NCBI RefSeq assembly: GCF_000803265.1
Contig: NW_014575400.1
Coordinates: forward strand, 1 to 64,000
Reading direction: 5' to 3'
DNA from: Ordospora colligata OC4
Taxonomy: Eukaryota > Microsporidia > Ordosporidae
Length of the DNA: 64,000 nucleotides
The notes beneath the pieces were generated by a model, which saw nothing but the letters and a program-made list of their open reading frames with translations, had not been told where the DNA came from and did no database searches. The translations under genes and the position numbers were made by a program. Shown here piece by piece: positions 1 to 9,592 of this stretch. Position 1 is the first letter of the stretch. Every line of letters begins with the position of its first letter.

Positions 1-172
1 TGGGATAAAGCTCTGTAGAGTACTGAATCTCAAAACTTCGTAATTTTTTGTACTTTTCTAAACCATTTAGTGAATTTATCTTACAATCATAAAGTATAAG
101 CTCGGTTTCATTTGATAAATCCTGTTTTATTGAAGATATATCCTTGTAAACTCCTTTAGTTATCTGTACCAT
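1..172 (-). CDS. Leucine-rich-repeat protein, N-terminal fragment (runs off the window)
   Basis: A reverse-strand frame opens with ATG at 172 and stays open to base 1, giving 57 codons before the window edge. The peptide contains an LRR-like stretch, LILYDCKINSLNGLEKYKKL, with the L-x-L-x-x-C/N-x-I-x-x-L-x-G-L spacing of leucine-rich repeats. There is no obvious signal peptide; the start reads MVQITKGVYKDI. LRR proteins are common as species-specific families in microsporidia. The 264 bases between this start and the next gene, which is transcribed the other way, hold no other frame. The LRR assignment rests on little more than one repeat. Confidence 0.5.
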   Translation of the reverse strand, partial: MVQITKGVYKDISSIKQDLSNETELILYDCKINSLNGLEKYKKLRSFEIQYSTELYP

Positions 173-435
173 TATGTAGCCGTGTAGATAATTATTTTAT
201 ATATTTGCAACAATTGACAAATATGTATCTACAATGTATAATATGCGCATCTAGATATCCATGGTATATGTATGATAAAGTCATACTCATACAATTTGAT
301 TGGGTGTTGAACAAGGCTGCAACACAGAATCATCAAAACCTTTAATACACGCCATACTATGCAATGGATGAAACATGAATGAAACAAATACACATTTAGA
401 TATGTATAATGCGAATGATTGTGTGAAGTTAGAGC

Positions 436-1200
436 ATGCGTGCATCAACAAATGTTGTGGATGTGAACGATGATTATCAAGATAACACGCCCAATGTTAG
501 TAGTAAATACAAGATATGGACATCGGCAATAGTGGTAGTGTGGATAGTGTATGGGATATACACCATACTATTTACGAGTTCGAACATGTGGATTGAAATT
601 GTGATTATGATACTATTTGCAACACCATCAGTTATTGAAATCAAGGCATGGCATGATAGTGATAGTGATGGAGATAAAGGAGATAATGAGCATGAAATAG
701 AACAAAAAGATGATCAAAGCGCAGATATTGGATATATTAATCGTATGCGCAATTATTACAACGGAAATCAGGATGAAAATGCAACTCCAGAAAAAACAGA
801 TAACGACAATATGAATCCAGAAGAAGATCAGAATAAGGATAAGAACAAAAATAAAAATAATGATAAAAAACAGAATGCTAATCGCAAGCATGAATATAAC
901 GTTAGCAGAGAAGAAAGCAAGCATAATAAGCCTGGAATTATATTTAGATGGGTTTATATGCTGTTTAATGTGATAATATTTATGTATTTGTCTATTGCAT
1001 GCATTATGGCGTTTAAAAAAAAGATTGATGAGAAGATATCGTTGCTAACTATGTTTGTGCTTACAGTTGAGAGCATGTTTCGACTGGGATATTCAATGAT
1101 GGCGGAAAGTAGCAAATTTATACCATTGATAGCGTTTATAACCATGAGTATTGTTTCTGTAGCAGTTTGGGTGGGAATAGGAACAGGATTGATTGATTGA
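436..1200 (+). CDS. Multi-pass membrane protein with a central charged loop, function unknown
   Basis: This ATG-started frame encodes 254 aa. Two hydrophobic segments lie near residues 29-47 and 53-68. A very hydrophilic Asp/Glu/Lys/Asn-rich stretch follows at about 72-165, including a run of KNKNKNNDKK type. Three more hydrophobic segments lie near 171-192, 203-220 and 229-250, so about five membrane spans are predicted. I recognise no domain. The arrangement (membrane spans, a polar acidic/basic loop, more spans) resembles the interrupted reverse-strand gene at 62269-63138, so both may belong to one lineage-specific family; that is inference from layout, not alignment. No CCC/GGG element precedes the ATG. 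Confidence 0.6.
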   Translation: MRASTNVVDVNDDYQDNTPNVSSKYKIWTSAIVVVWIVYGIYTILFTSSNMWIEIVIMILFATPSVIEIKAWHDSDSDGDKGDNEHEIEQKDDQSADIGYINRMRNYYNGNQDENATPEKTDNDNMNPEEDQNKDKNKNKNNDKKQNANRKHEYNVSREESKHNKPGIIFRWVYMLFNVIIFMYLSIACIMAFKKKIDEKISLLTMFVLTVESMFRLGYSMMAESSKFIPLIAFITMSIVSVAVWVGIGTGLID

Positions 1201-1745
1201 AGAATCATGATTTTTTTGATTGCGTTGTGAGGGAGTAAATAAAGTAGCAATTATGTGAGAATAATAAAGAATATCAAATGTGCATTCGATTGATAATTGG
1301 TGTTGATCTAGAATGGCAATGATCAATAAACTTATTAGTTAATATGTGATATTGCGTGAATGACAGAGTAAAGAAAAAAGGTAAGTTTATGAGAAATATT
1401 CTGTAATAGATGTTTCCAATGAGCATTGGATATATGCTTGATAGAATGTGCAGCATTGAAACTATTTAGATGCGAAAAGTTCTATTTAACCTTAATAATG
1501 CAATGACGATGATGAGTACCTGTGTGAGATGGATGCTTAATGAATGATATAATTTGTATTTGAATAACAATGAAAATGAGAATATGATTCATGTTACGGC
1601 AGGATAGAGGTATATCTATGGCATATAATGAATTAAAAGTATGCATTTAAGTATGATGAAATGTGTAATATACTGGTTTTATTCATATCCTTTACATGAA
1701 TAATACGAAAAGGAAATAAATGTACTGGGGAATTGCTATACAATC
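1201..1745. other. Gene-free AT-rich stretch
   Basis: No credible ATG-started frame of useful length, tRNA or recognisable RNA lies in these 545 bases. Reverse-strand frames here are AT-rich and carry no protein-like pattern. A GTAAGT-to-TAG stretch at 1381-1409 looks superficially like an intron but has no open exon on its left. The stretch is unusually long for so compact a genome and lies between two lineage-specific loci, so it may be decayed coding DNA. Confidence 0.5.
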
Positions 1746-3316
1746 ATGAATGGTTTAAATCAAGTTGCTACTGATTTTTTAAATAAAGAAATAGAGAAGT
1801 ATAATAAAGAAAAAGGCGAAATTCAAACAAACTTCGAGGAACTTTTAAATAGGTTTCACAACAACAAACAAGAAATGACACCTGAGGATGTTAAACAAAT
1901 AGAAAATAAATTTAATACAATATTAAAGAATTTAGACGGCATAAACGGAAAGAAACGCATTATAAGTTTTTATGTGGTAAAATTTCAAGAAAAAATGATT
2001 TATATACAAAGAGAAATTAATAAATATAAAAATAAGCAAGGAATATCAGAAGAACTACAATGCATAATCGATAAAGAAATAGAAAAGTGCAAATAATCGG
2101 TGTAAAACCCTTGTTGGATGAAATACATGATTGAATCAGACGAAATATTAAATTGATGGCAATTGTATTTGCACTGCATAATGGTTTAAAACGTAGTAAA
2201 GAAAATGAATCTATACCTGATAATCAGGATCCTGTTGAATATTGGATTGATATACTTAAGAGTCAAAAGATAGTTAAGAATAGAATTATCCAAAAATATT
2301 GCATTGTTGTACACTAGGAAAGTTCGAAACGTCTACTAATATAAAACTTAAACACCATTTTGAAATAAAAAAATATTTATTTAATGGTATTATTCAGGAT
2401 CAAATATACATCAATGAAAATATTGATTTATATTCTGAGATAAAAAATCTAAAACCTGAATTGGAGGAACAACATAGATATGAAGCTCTTGATGTAATGT
2501 TAAAAAGATTAATGAAGATGAAAATGGGCAAAGGATTAATTATAATAGAGTTTTGATATTTAGGGAAACCCATCATGCACATATTGTAAGTCTATATAAA
2601 AACTATTCAGAACAAAAGTATTACCTAGATCATAACAAATGTTTACGATTGTCTGGCAAAATTGATGATAGTATCGAAGAATTAAGAGATAAATATAAAG
2701 ATATTCGATTAGATGTAACAAAAAATCAAGACACAGAAGATAAACTGAAACTCAAGATAGATATTCTACGTGTTGTTAGAAATATGTTATTAATAGATAT
2801 ATTTGCAATGACTGATGACAATAGCAAATATAAAAACTATAAAGGAGAATGGATTGGCAATGAAAAAATTGTTAACCGTGTATTGAAATGTATAAATGAT
2901 CATAAAGATGGTATACTAAAGGATTTGCTTGAACAGTATAAAAATGATGATGGAAATAAGTTTTTTATATGATAGATATAATTATTATGTATATTTTAAA
3001 AATATATATCTAAAATGAAAGCACTTGCGTATCAGAGATTTCAGATTGAGAGTGCCGTATCTGACTCCATCCTTGATTTTGATGTAATATAAATGACCTA
3101 AATGATAAGTATGTTCTTAATTCAAATCAAAAAGATAAAATCAGTACTGAATGTAACGAATTATTTAAAAACAGTGAGTTTATCATCAGAATATCAAAAC
3201 TATTTGCATTTATATTTACTTTTAGTGTTGCTACAACTTTTATTGCTTTGAAAAATCGTCATATCTATGGATTGGATCGCCTAGAAGTTATAAATAACAA
3301 GATAACTCATATTTAA
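1746..3316 (+). pseudogene. Decayed orphan gene with C-terminal membrane anchor
   Basis: Consecutive open pieces lie in changing frames. They are 1746-2096 (116 aa, Lys/Glu-rich, coiled-coil-like, ATG start), 2156-2317 (53 codons), about 2281-2556, 2553-2972 and a tail at about 3083-3316. The tail holds one hydrophobic helix (KLFAFIFTFSVATTFIALKN) and ends at TAA 3314. Pieces after the first lack a plausible ATG of their own but share the same Lys/Asn/Ile-rich composition. The change near 2500 falls at an A5 run, where a one-base length change would join two pieces. I read this as one former gene of about 500 codons with several frameshifts and stops. Homopolymer assembly errors are the alternative. 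The family is not recognised. Confidence 0.55.
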
Positions 3317-3359
3317 TATGTGTAATATTGAATAATAAATATGTTTATTTACTGTTTCG

Positions 3360-4127
3360 TCATTCGCATTGCGTGATGAGTTTTTGTGCTTTGTGATGAA
3401 GACCTTCAACATTTTGTGATATATTTAGCAATTCTTGGAGTTCGTTGGCAGTGAAAAATGCACTATCCACACAATCCTGAAAGACTGCAAGTGCCAGTTC
3501 ATCTCTTTCAACATCGTCTTTTTCATCATCCTCGAATCCTATTTCTTTGTTTGCTGTTTGGATTTTTGCTATGTTAGTCACCTCCATTCTGAAAAACTCT
3601 ATTCTGATTCTTGAGTTCTTGTTGTTCATCCTGATTGCTTTCAGAAGCATTGCCCTTGAACCTTCGAGATCACCCACGCTAAACAGCTTCATTGCGCAGT
3701 ATATCCAGAGCTCTGCATCTAGAGGAGTTCTTGAACAACACTCTGCAAACACATTCTTCATTTCACAGTGCATCTTCTTCTCGATTACGTATGCAGTAAA
3801 CTGCGAGATGATCTTTGGATCGTTGAATCTGTACAATGCACTTCTGTACAGTTCCACGATTTTCTTTGAAATGCTTGTGTCATAAAGTGATGCGTTTGCA
3901 TTCTTTTCACTCATTCTCTTATCTCTTATCTTCTCTAGCATGCATTCACTTTTTATGTATCGCACAAAATCAAGCAATTTTTTTTCTGACCGTTGGAGCC
4001 GAAGCTCGTGCTTCTTTCGTGTTTCTACGATTTTTCTAAGCTCGTGTGAAGAAAATATTCCTCTGTTTTTGTAGTCCTCGAGCTCCAATATCATTCTTTC
4101 CATGCTCAACTGTATTCTTTCTGCCAT
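3360..4127 (-). CDS. UTP6: UTP6-like U3 snoRNP component, HAT repeats
   Basis: The protein has 255 aa from the ATG at 4127. Its N-terminus (MAERIQLSMERMILELEDYK, then GIFSSHELRKIVETRKKHE) matches the Utp6 family pattern of an ER-x-x-x-M-I-x-E-L-E-x-x-x-x-x-G-x-F start followed by an EI-x-x-I-V-x-x-R motif. HAT-type helical repeats follow, for example around residues 85-170 (ELWIYCAMKL, AMLLKAIRMNNKNSRIRIEF). Utp6 belongs to the small-subunit processome acting on pre-18S rRNA in the nucleolus. The fungal protein is about 440 aa, so this copy is shortened at the C-terminus. An ATG four codons upstream exists, but CCC sits directly before the chosen ATG, which also matches family starts. It is divergent with RPC1. 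Confidence 0.75.
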   Translation of the reverse strand: MAERIQLSMERMILELEDYKNRGIFSSHELRKIVETRKKHELRLQRSEKKLLDFVRYIKSECMLEKIRDKRMSEKNANASLYDTSISKKIVELYRSALYRFNDPKIISQFTAYVIEKKMHCEMKNVFAECCSRTPLDAELWIYCAMKLFSVGDLEGSRAMLLKAIRMNNKNSRIRIEFFRMEVTNIAKIQTANKEIGFEDDEKDDVERDELALAVFQDCVDSAFFTANELQELLNISQNVEGLHHKAQKLITQCE

Positions 4128-4197
4128 GGGCGCTTTCATGCATTAGTTTTTAGATCTATTTGCTTTTTGACAATTCGCCGGCTTGATTCTACCCTGG
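4128..4197. promoter_or_regulatory. 70-bp divergent promoter between UTP6 and RPC1
   Basis: The two divergent start codons are only 70 bases apart. Each carries the microsporidian start-proximal triplet: GGG at 4128-4130 (CCC on the minus strand, touching the UTP6 ATG) and CCC at 4192-4194, three bases before the RPC1 ATG. The rest is AT-rich. Shared control is inference. Confidence 0.5.
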
Positions 4198-7100
4198 ATG
4201 CTTAGGAAAGCAGAAGAGGAAAATCTTGATGCCAGAATACGAAGGATATCGTTTGGAATACTGTCGCCTGAGGAGATTGAAAGACTGTCTGTGCATTCGA
4301 TTTCTAGCAAGGATCTTTATGACATACATACCCGAAGACCTTTGGCTGATGGTCCATTGGATCTGAGATTGGGCGTAGGAAACAAGAAAGACAAGTGTAA
4401 CACGTGTGGAGAAGGCTTAGCTGCATGCATTGGACACTTTGGAGAGGTGAAGCTCACACTTCCGGTGTTCAACATTGGGCTGATAAAACAAACAATTTCA
4501 ATGCTGAATTGTATCTGCAAAAGTTGCGGAGAGGTGCTTCTTAGCGATAAGAAAAAAGTGTATTTTAAGAAGAAGATCAGAGAAAGTAATGAACGAAGCA
4601 GTCTGGTGCTTGTGTTGAGGAGAGTTATTGCAGAATGCAAAAAATGCAATACGTGTCCTATATGTCTAGCAAGAAATGGACAGGTTAAAAAAACATTTGG
4701 ATTTAAGATAGTGCATGAAGTGGATGAGACAGGACGAAGAAAGAAGAAGGAAGGTGTGCCCGAGTGCAATACAGAAGAGATCAATCCTCTTACGGCACTT
4801 AATCTCTTTGGAATGCTTAAGCCAGATGATTATGAGTTTTTTGGACTTTCTGAATCTCCAGAGAGATTTATAGTTCAGAGTGTTATTGTTCCACCATGCT
4901 GTATTCGCCCAAGCGTGTCTATGGAAGACGAGGGGACCAATGAGGATGACATAACAATTAAGATCAGCGAGATAGTTCACACAAACAAGATTCTGAGTGA
5001 TGGGATACAGAAAGGAAATTCGTTGAATCTGATCAATGACGACTGGGACCAATTACAACTGCAGTGTGCATTACTAGTAAACTCGGAGCTTCCACAAATA
5101 GGGATTCCTGGACAGCCTATTCGTGGATTGGTTCAGCGTTTGAAAGGAAAGAATGGCAGGTTCAGGTGCAATTTAAGTGGAAAGAGAGTTGACTTCAGTG
5201 GGAGAACAGTGATATCACCAGACCCTAATCTGGGGATTGAAGAAGTTGGTATTCCAGTAAGAATGGCAAAAATAATGACGATACCTGAGAAGGTGACTGA
5301 ATTTAATAAGAAAAGACTACAAGAACTGGTGATGAATGGACCTGAGAATTATCCTGGTGCAAATTATGTAGTTGGAGAGAAGTTCAAAAGATTTTTGTTG
5401 TATGGAAAGCGAGACACAACGCTAAAGAATGGAGAAATTGTTGAGAGGCACCTTATGGATGATGACATTGTTTTGTTCAACAGACAGCCGTCGCTACATA
5501 GAATGAGTATTATGTCACACAGGGTAAAAGTACACAAAGATCGAACGCTTCGGTTCAATGAGTGTGTGTGCACACCTTACAATGCAGACTTTGACGGAGA
5601 TGAAATGAATGTTCATGTACCACAAACAGAAAAGGCAAGGGCTGAGGCATCTGTGTTGATGTCTATTTGCAACAATATTGTTACACCGAGACACGGAGAG
5701 CCAATAATAGCAGCTACACAGGACTTTATTACTGGAATGTATTTGATAACTGGAAAAGATACGTTTTTTGATAGAGAAAGGTTTGGACAGGTTGTAAGCT
5801 ACTTTTGTGAAGCACGTGTCTGTGTTAGGCCAGCAATAAAGAAGCCAGTTGAACTGTTTACTGGAAAGCAGTTGATTGAGGTTCTGATAAGAGACTCGCT
5901 GCTTATGAATGAGAAGTGGAATAAGAAGGGAAGAGTGGTGGATGCGGTGTCAATCATTGGCAAGAACAGAGGCTTTAAATCATTTGAGGATCCAAATGAT
6001 GGAAGTGTAGTTATACTGGACAATACATACTACTTTGGACGACTAGACAAATCGATTGTTGGAGGAGAGAATAAAAAAGATAGCCTGATATATGCTATGA
6101 TGAAGATTAGCAACGAGTCTGCAGTGCGTATGATGAATGGAATGACTAGACTGTGTTCCAGATACTTAGGAGAAGTTGGATTCAGCATAGGGTTGGATGA
6201 TGTACAGCCAGGCCCAAATCTTAGGAGCAAGAAGAACATGGTGGTGAATAAAGGATATGAGGAGTATGAATCGAAGATTCAGGAATATCAGCGGAAGGCA
6301 GGAAGTAATAATGAAGTGCTTGAGATGGAGGTTTCGTCGATTTTGAGTCATATACGAGAAGAATGTGGATCGATATGCATAAAGGAGTTGAGTGTTAGAA
6401 ATGCACCGAACATAATGCAAGCGTGTGGATCTAAAGGATCGAAAATCAATGTGTCGCAGATGGTTGCTTGTGTGGGGCAACAGATTGTGAGTGGAACAAG
6501 GATTCCGAATGGAATGGATGGCAGATGTCTGCCTCACTTTAAAAAAGGAGTTAACACGCCTGAATCCAAAGGATTTGTACTGAATTCGTTTTTTGATGGA
6601 CTGACCTCACCTGAGTTTTTTTTTCATGCAGTGAGTGGACGTGAAGGATTGGTTGATACGGCAGTAAAGACTGCAGAGACGGGATATATGCAACGGAGGC
6701 TAATGAAGGCGCTTGAGGACCTGAGTGTACAATATGATGGCACAGTACGTACGTCTGGCATGGAAGTGGTGCAGTTTGTATATGGAGAGGACCAGATTGA
6801 TCCTGTGATGGCCGAAAGCGACGAAGTCATCAACTTTGAGAGGATGTTTTTGCATGTGAAGTCGCAGTTCAGGAAGTTTCTGGAGAGTGGAGGAGTGCCG
6901 AGAATGCTAAATGCGTTTTTGAGTGAGGAAGAAATATTCAGCAGGCTTAAGCAGTGTATACCTCGAGAGTATGCTCATAACAATTTTCTTAATAAGAAGT
7001 TTTTGGATGGAATGTACAAATGTGTGATAGCCAAGGCTCATGAAACTTTTATATTTGGAACTGAATCTCTGCATATTTTACTGTGTGTTGAATTTATGGA

Positions 7101-8142
7101 GATACTTGTTTTAGAAGTTTCTAAGAAGATAGTACACATGATTGTTGAACCTGGGACAACGGTTGGAGCAATAGCAGGACAGAGTATTGGAGAGCCTGGG
7201 ACTCAGATGACCCTGAAGACGTTTCATTTTGCAGGAGTTGCCAGCATGAATATTACACTGGGAGTTCCGAGACTGAAGGAGATCATCAATGCAGTGTGCA
7301 ATATATGCACACCAATAATAAATGCGGAGCTGAGTTCTCCACAAGACCTTTTCCGTGCGGAGGTGATAAAAGGAAGCATTGGGAGGATATTTCTGCGTGA
7401 CATCTGTTCGTCGGTAACTGAGGTGATTGGGAAGGACGAGATGGCACTGGATGTGTGTATTGATATAGATAGTATATCCAGACTGAAATTGAACCTTGAT
7501 ATAAATAAGATAGAAAGATGTCTAGGGATTCAGGAGTCAACAAAGATTATTGATGGGAATGTGATCAGGATAGGAATCAAGAAGATTACAGATCAGAGTT
7601 ACTTTGGGATGCAGAAGATCAAGAAGAGGATCTTGAATACTAAGGTATGTGGAGTTTCTCAGGCAAGTAGAGTGGTTATAAACAACAACAGAGGGATGTA
7701 CAGCCTGGTGATTGAAGGAGGAGGCCTGCAGGAGATCATGAATACTGATGGAGTGAAGGGAGAGAACACCACATGCAACAGTGTGTCTGAAGTGGAGGCA
7801 GTGCTGGGAATAGAGGCAGCACGAGCACAGATTATCCATGAGATTGAGTATACGATAGGCAATCATGGGATTAAGATTGATCCAAGACATATTATGCTAC
7901 TGGCAGACACAATGACATACAGAGGAGAGGTATTTGGAATAACAAGGTTTGGAATATCGAAGATGTCTGGTTCTACGCTTATGCTGGCATCCTTTGAGCA
8001 GACAAGCGATTATCTGTTTGAAGCAGCGATTCACAGTCGATCTGATATGGTTTCTGGTGTCAGTGAGTCAATTATTCTTGGGATTCCAATCAGCATAGGT
8101 ACTGGATCTATGGATTTGTACTGGAAGGAGAAGAAGTATTAA
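4198..8142 (+). CDS. RPC1: RNA polymerase III largest subunit
   Basis: The protein is the 1314-aa catalytic beta-prime-like subunit of RNA polymerase III, which makes tRNA, 5S rRNA and U6. The N-terminus has the Pol III pattern FGILSPEEIERLSVHSISSK and a zinc site with CNTCGEGLAACIGHFG spacing. A second zinc-type cluster lies near residues 146-156. The catalytic magnesium motif NADFDGD is at residues 462-468. Bridge-helix and trigger-loop sequence is present near residues 820-850 and 990-1010 (GAIAGQSIGEPGTQMTLKTF). The family is usually about 1390-1460 aa. The longest frame begins with TTG at 4183; the first ATG is 4198, three bases after CCC. Pol III rather than Pol I or II follows from the N-terminal pattern and the lack of a C-terminal heptad tail. 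Confidence 0.95.
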   Translation: MLRKAEEENLDARIRRISFGILSPEEIERLSVHSISSKDLYDIHTRRPLADGPLDLRLGVGNKKDKCNTCGEGLAACIGHFGEVKLTLPVFNIGLIKQTISMLNCICKSCGEVLLSDKKKVYFKKKIRESNERSSLVLVLRRVIAECKKCNTCPICLARNGQVKKTFGFKIVHEVDETGRRKKKEGVPECNTEEINPLTALNLFGMLKPDDYEFFGLSESPERFIVQSVIVPPCCIRPSVSMEDEGTNEDDITIKISEIVHTNKILSDGIQKGNSLNLINDDWDQLQLQCALLVNSELPQIGIPGQPIRGLVQRLKGKNGRFRCNLSGKRVDFSGRTVISPDPNLGIEEVGIPVRMAKIMTIPEKVTEFNKKRLQELVMNGPENYPGANYVVGEKFKRFLLYGKRDTTLKNGEIVERHLMDDDIVLFNRQPSLHRMSIMSHRVKVHKDRTLRFNECVCTPYNADFDGDEMNVHVPQTEKARAEASVLMSICNNIVTPRHGEPIIAATQDFITGMYLITGKDTFFDRERFGQVVSYFCEARVCVRPAIKKPVELFTGKQLIEVLIRDSLLMNEKWNKKGRVVDAVSIIGKNRGFKSFEDPNDGSVVILDNTYYFGRLDKSIVGGENKKDSLIYAMMKISNESAVRMMNGMTRLCSRYLGEVGFSIGLDDVQPGPNLRSKKNMVVNKGYEEYESKIQEYQRKAGSNNEVLEMEVSSILSHIREECGSICIKELSVRNAPNIMQACGSKGSKINVSQMVACVGQQIVSGTRIPNGMDGRCLPHFKKGVNTPESKGFVLNSFFDGLTSPEFFFHAVSGREGLVDTAVKTAETGYMQRRLMKALEDLSVQYDGTVRTSGMEVVQFVYGEDQIDPVMAESDEVINFERMFLHVKSQFRKFLESGGVPRMLNAFLSEEEIFSRLKQCIPREYAHNNFLNKKFLDGMYKCVIAKAHETFIFGTESLHILLCVEFMEILVLEVSKKIVHMIVEPGTTVGAIAGQSIGEPGTQMTLKTFHFAGVASMNITLGVPRLKEIINAVCNICTPIINAELSSPQDLFRAEVIKGSIGRIFLRDICSSVTEVIGKDEMALDVCIDIDSISRLKLNLDINKIERCLGIQESTKIIDGNVIRIGIKKITDQSYFGMQKIKKRILNTKVCGVSQASRVVINNNRGMYSLVIEGGGLQEIMNTDGVKGENTTCNSVSEVEAVLGIEAARAQIIHEIEYTIGNHGIKIDPRHIMLLADTMTYRGEVFGITRFGISKMSGSTLMLASFEQTSDYLFEAAIHSRSDMVSGVSESIILGIPISIGTGSMDLYWKEKKY

Positions 8143-8321
8143 ACAAGTTTTTATCTATATTTGTGTTTTTAGTAATGAATTGACCAATAGTCAGTAATAA
8201 AGCAATAAGACAATCAACAATTAATAATGAGAAGATCATTGACTAGCAACGAAAACTTATTTTTGATTAACAATCAACGTTTCACAATCTCTTATATTTA
8301 TGATTAAGGTAAGGATCCCTG

Positions 8322-9050
8322 ATGTCTATACACCTAATTGCAAAGGCAGTGGATAACTTTGCGCCATTAAGAAAAGCCAAGACAAGTTGGGACAATGTTG
8401 GTGTTCTTATAGATTGTGGAAGCGAGGATACAAGAGTTCTCTTGACAATTGACCTTACAGAGCCTGTGTTGAATGAATGCATTGAAATGGGAATCAAGAA
8501 CATATTGGCATACCATCCTATAATATTTACGCCATTGAAGAAGCTGGATTTGAAGGAAAGGATTGTTGTTGAGTGTATTAAAAATAACATTAATGTGTTT
8601 TGTCCGCATTCGGCATTGGATAGAATGATGAATGAATATGTCTACAGGATGATGAACTATGGTGCTTTCTATCACAAGAAAAACCATGGACCAAATACAT
8701 CATCAATAGAAAACGCAATCCAAGTTCTCAAAGAGAAGAGCAGATTACAAAACCTTAGAGTGTGCATGGCAAGAGCGCATACGATGAACACAGTACCAGA
8801 GACTATGTATGTTGGTGTTGGTGCAACATTCAGGCACACAGTGATCAAGAAATCGATTATTATCACCGGAGAGATGTCGCACCATGACCTTCTTGCATGC
8901 ATTGCAAACGAGACAAGTGTCATACTTATGGAGCATAGCAACAGTGAAAGAATATGCCTGGAGTACATTAGCACAAAGCTAAAAGCGGAGCTTCCAGAAT
9001 ATGAAGTGTACATTTCAAAGAAGGACATGGATCCGGTGACAATCATGTGA
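8322..9050 (+). CDS. NIF3: NIF3-family metal-binding protein
   Basis: This 242-aa protein has the NIF3/YbgI fold pattern: WDNVGVLI near residue 23, a first metal-ligand region AYHPIIF near 64-70, HSALD near 96-100, and a C-terminal GEMSHHDLLAC motif followed by a late H-x-x-S-E-R (EHSNSER). In this family these His/Asp/Glu residues bind a di-metal centre. Function across eukaryotes is poorly defined; yeast Nif3 interacts with Ngg1, and bacterial members were once called GTP cyclohydrolase I type 2. The length of about 240-290 aa is normal for the compact form. CCC lies at 8317-8319, two bases before the ATG, which supports the start. Confidence 0.85.
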   Translation: MSIHLIAKAVDNFAPLRKAKTSWDNVGVLIDCGSEDTRVLLTIDLTEPVLNECIEMGIKNILAYHPIIFTPLKKLDLKERIVVECIKNNINVFCPHSALDRMMNEYVYRMMNYGAFYHKKNHGPNTSSIENAIQVLKEKSRLQNLRVCMARAHTMNTVPETMYVGVGATFRHTVIKKSIIITGEMSHHDLLACIANETSVILMEHSNSERICLEYISTKLKAELPEYEVYISKKDMDPVTIM

Positions 9051-9148
9051 GTTCCGAGATGACATGAGTTTATGCTAGTAATGGCATTGAATACCTTGAA
9101 GACGCTGAGAAAGAAGATAGATATTTTTTGAAAAAATTATCCCTTGAA

Positions 9149-9457
9149 ATGGAATACATAGCAGGCTCTATTTTGCTAACCAAGGTTGGAAGAGATGTTG
9201 ATGCAAAGTCACTGGAGATGCTTTTCAGGTCGATAGATGCACCTATTGAGAGCGAGACTCTTGACCTTTTCTTGTCGAAAGTGTCTGGGAAGAGCATGGA
9301 TGAGTTGATGGCAAGCGGCAGCGAGCTGATGAAATCGTTTGCTGTTTCCTCAGCACCTGCCAGCGCGAAGGCAGAGGAGAAGAAGGATGCACCTGCAGCG
9401 GCTGCAACCCAGGAACAAGATGATGACGCCGACTTTGATATTTTTGGTGCATTTTAA
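9149..9457 (+). CDS. RPP2: 60S acidic ribosomal protein P2
   Basis: The 102-aa P-stalk protein starts MEYIAGSILL like the P2 branch, has the helical dimerisation region to about residue 60, an Ala/Lys/Glu hinge, and an acidic tail ending DDDADFDIFGAF. That tail is the variant of the usual DDDMGFGLFD end that contacts elongation factors. P2 pairs with P1 on P0 in the large-subunit stalk. The longest frame opens with TTG at 9128; the first ATG is 9149, preceded by CCC at 9141-9143. No intron is evident at the 5' end, although ribosomal-protein genes carry most microsporidian introns. Confidence 0.9.
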   Translation: MEYIAGSILLTKVGRDVDAKSLEMLFRSIDAPIESETLDLFLSKVSGKSMDELMASGSELMKSFAVSSAPASAKAEEKKDAPAAAATQEQDDDADFDIFGAF

Positions 9458-9592
9458 TTAAATGTTCTTCTTGGATAATGTTTTGTAAGTAAGTATTTTT
9501 AAGTGTTGACTCATGTGCTGTAATGCTGATGAGGTATTGGAATGTAAAGCCATGAATGGTAGTCAATGATTTTATTTGCACATGTAATCCCT

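Noticed and set aside
1381..1409. GTAAGT...CTGTAATAG, intron-like, 29 nt
   Set aside because: The left side reads ATG ACA GAG TAA before the donor, so there is no exon; the acceptor lacks a CAG.
2586..2610. GTAAGT...AACTATTCAG, intron-like, 25 nt, in the decayed gene
   Set aside because: Removing it would join downstream frame to an upstream frame that is closed; the segment reads open in place (VSLYKNYSEQ).
8309..8321. GTAAGG just before the NIF3 start
   Set aside because: No branch site or acceptor pairs with it; CCC plus ATG at 8322 explains the start.
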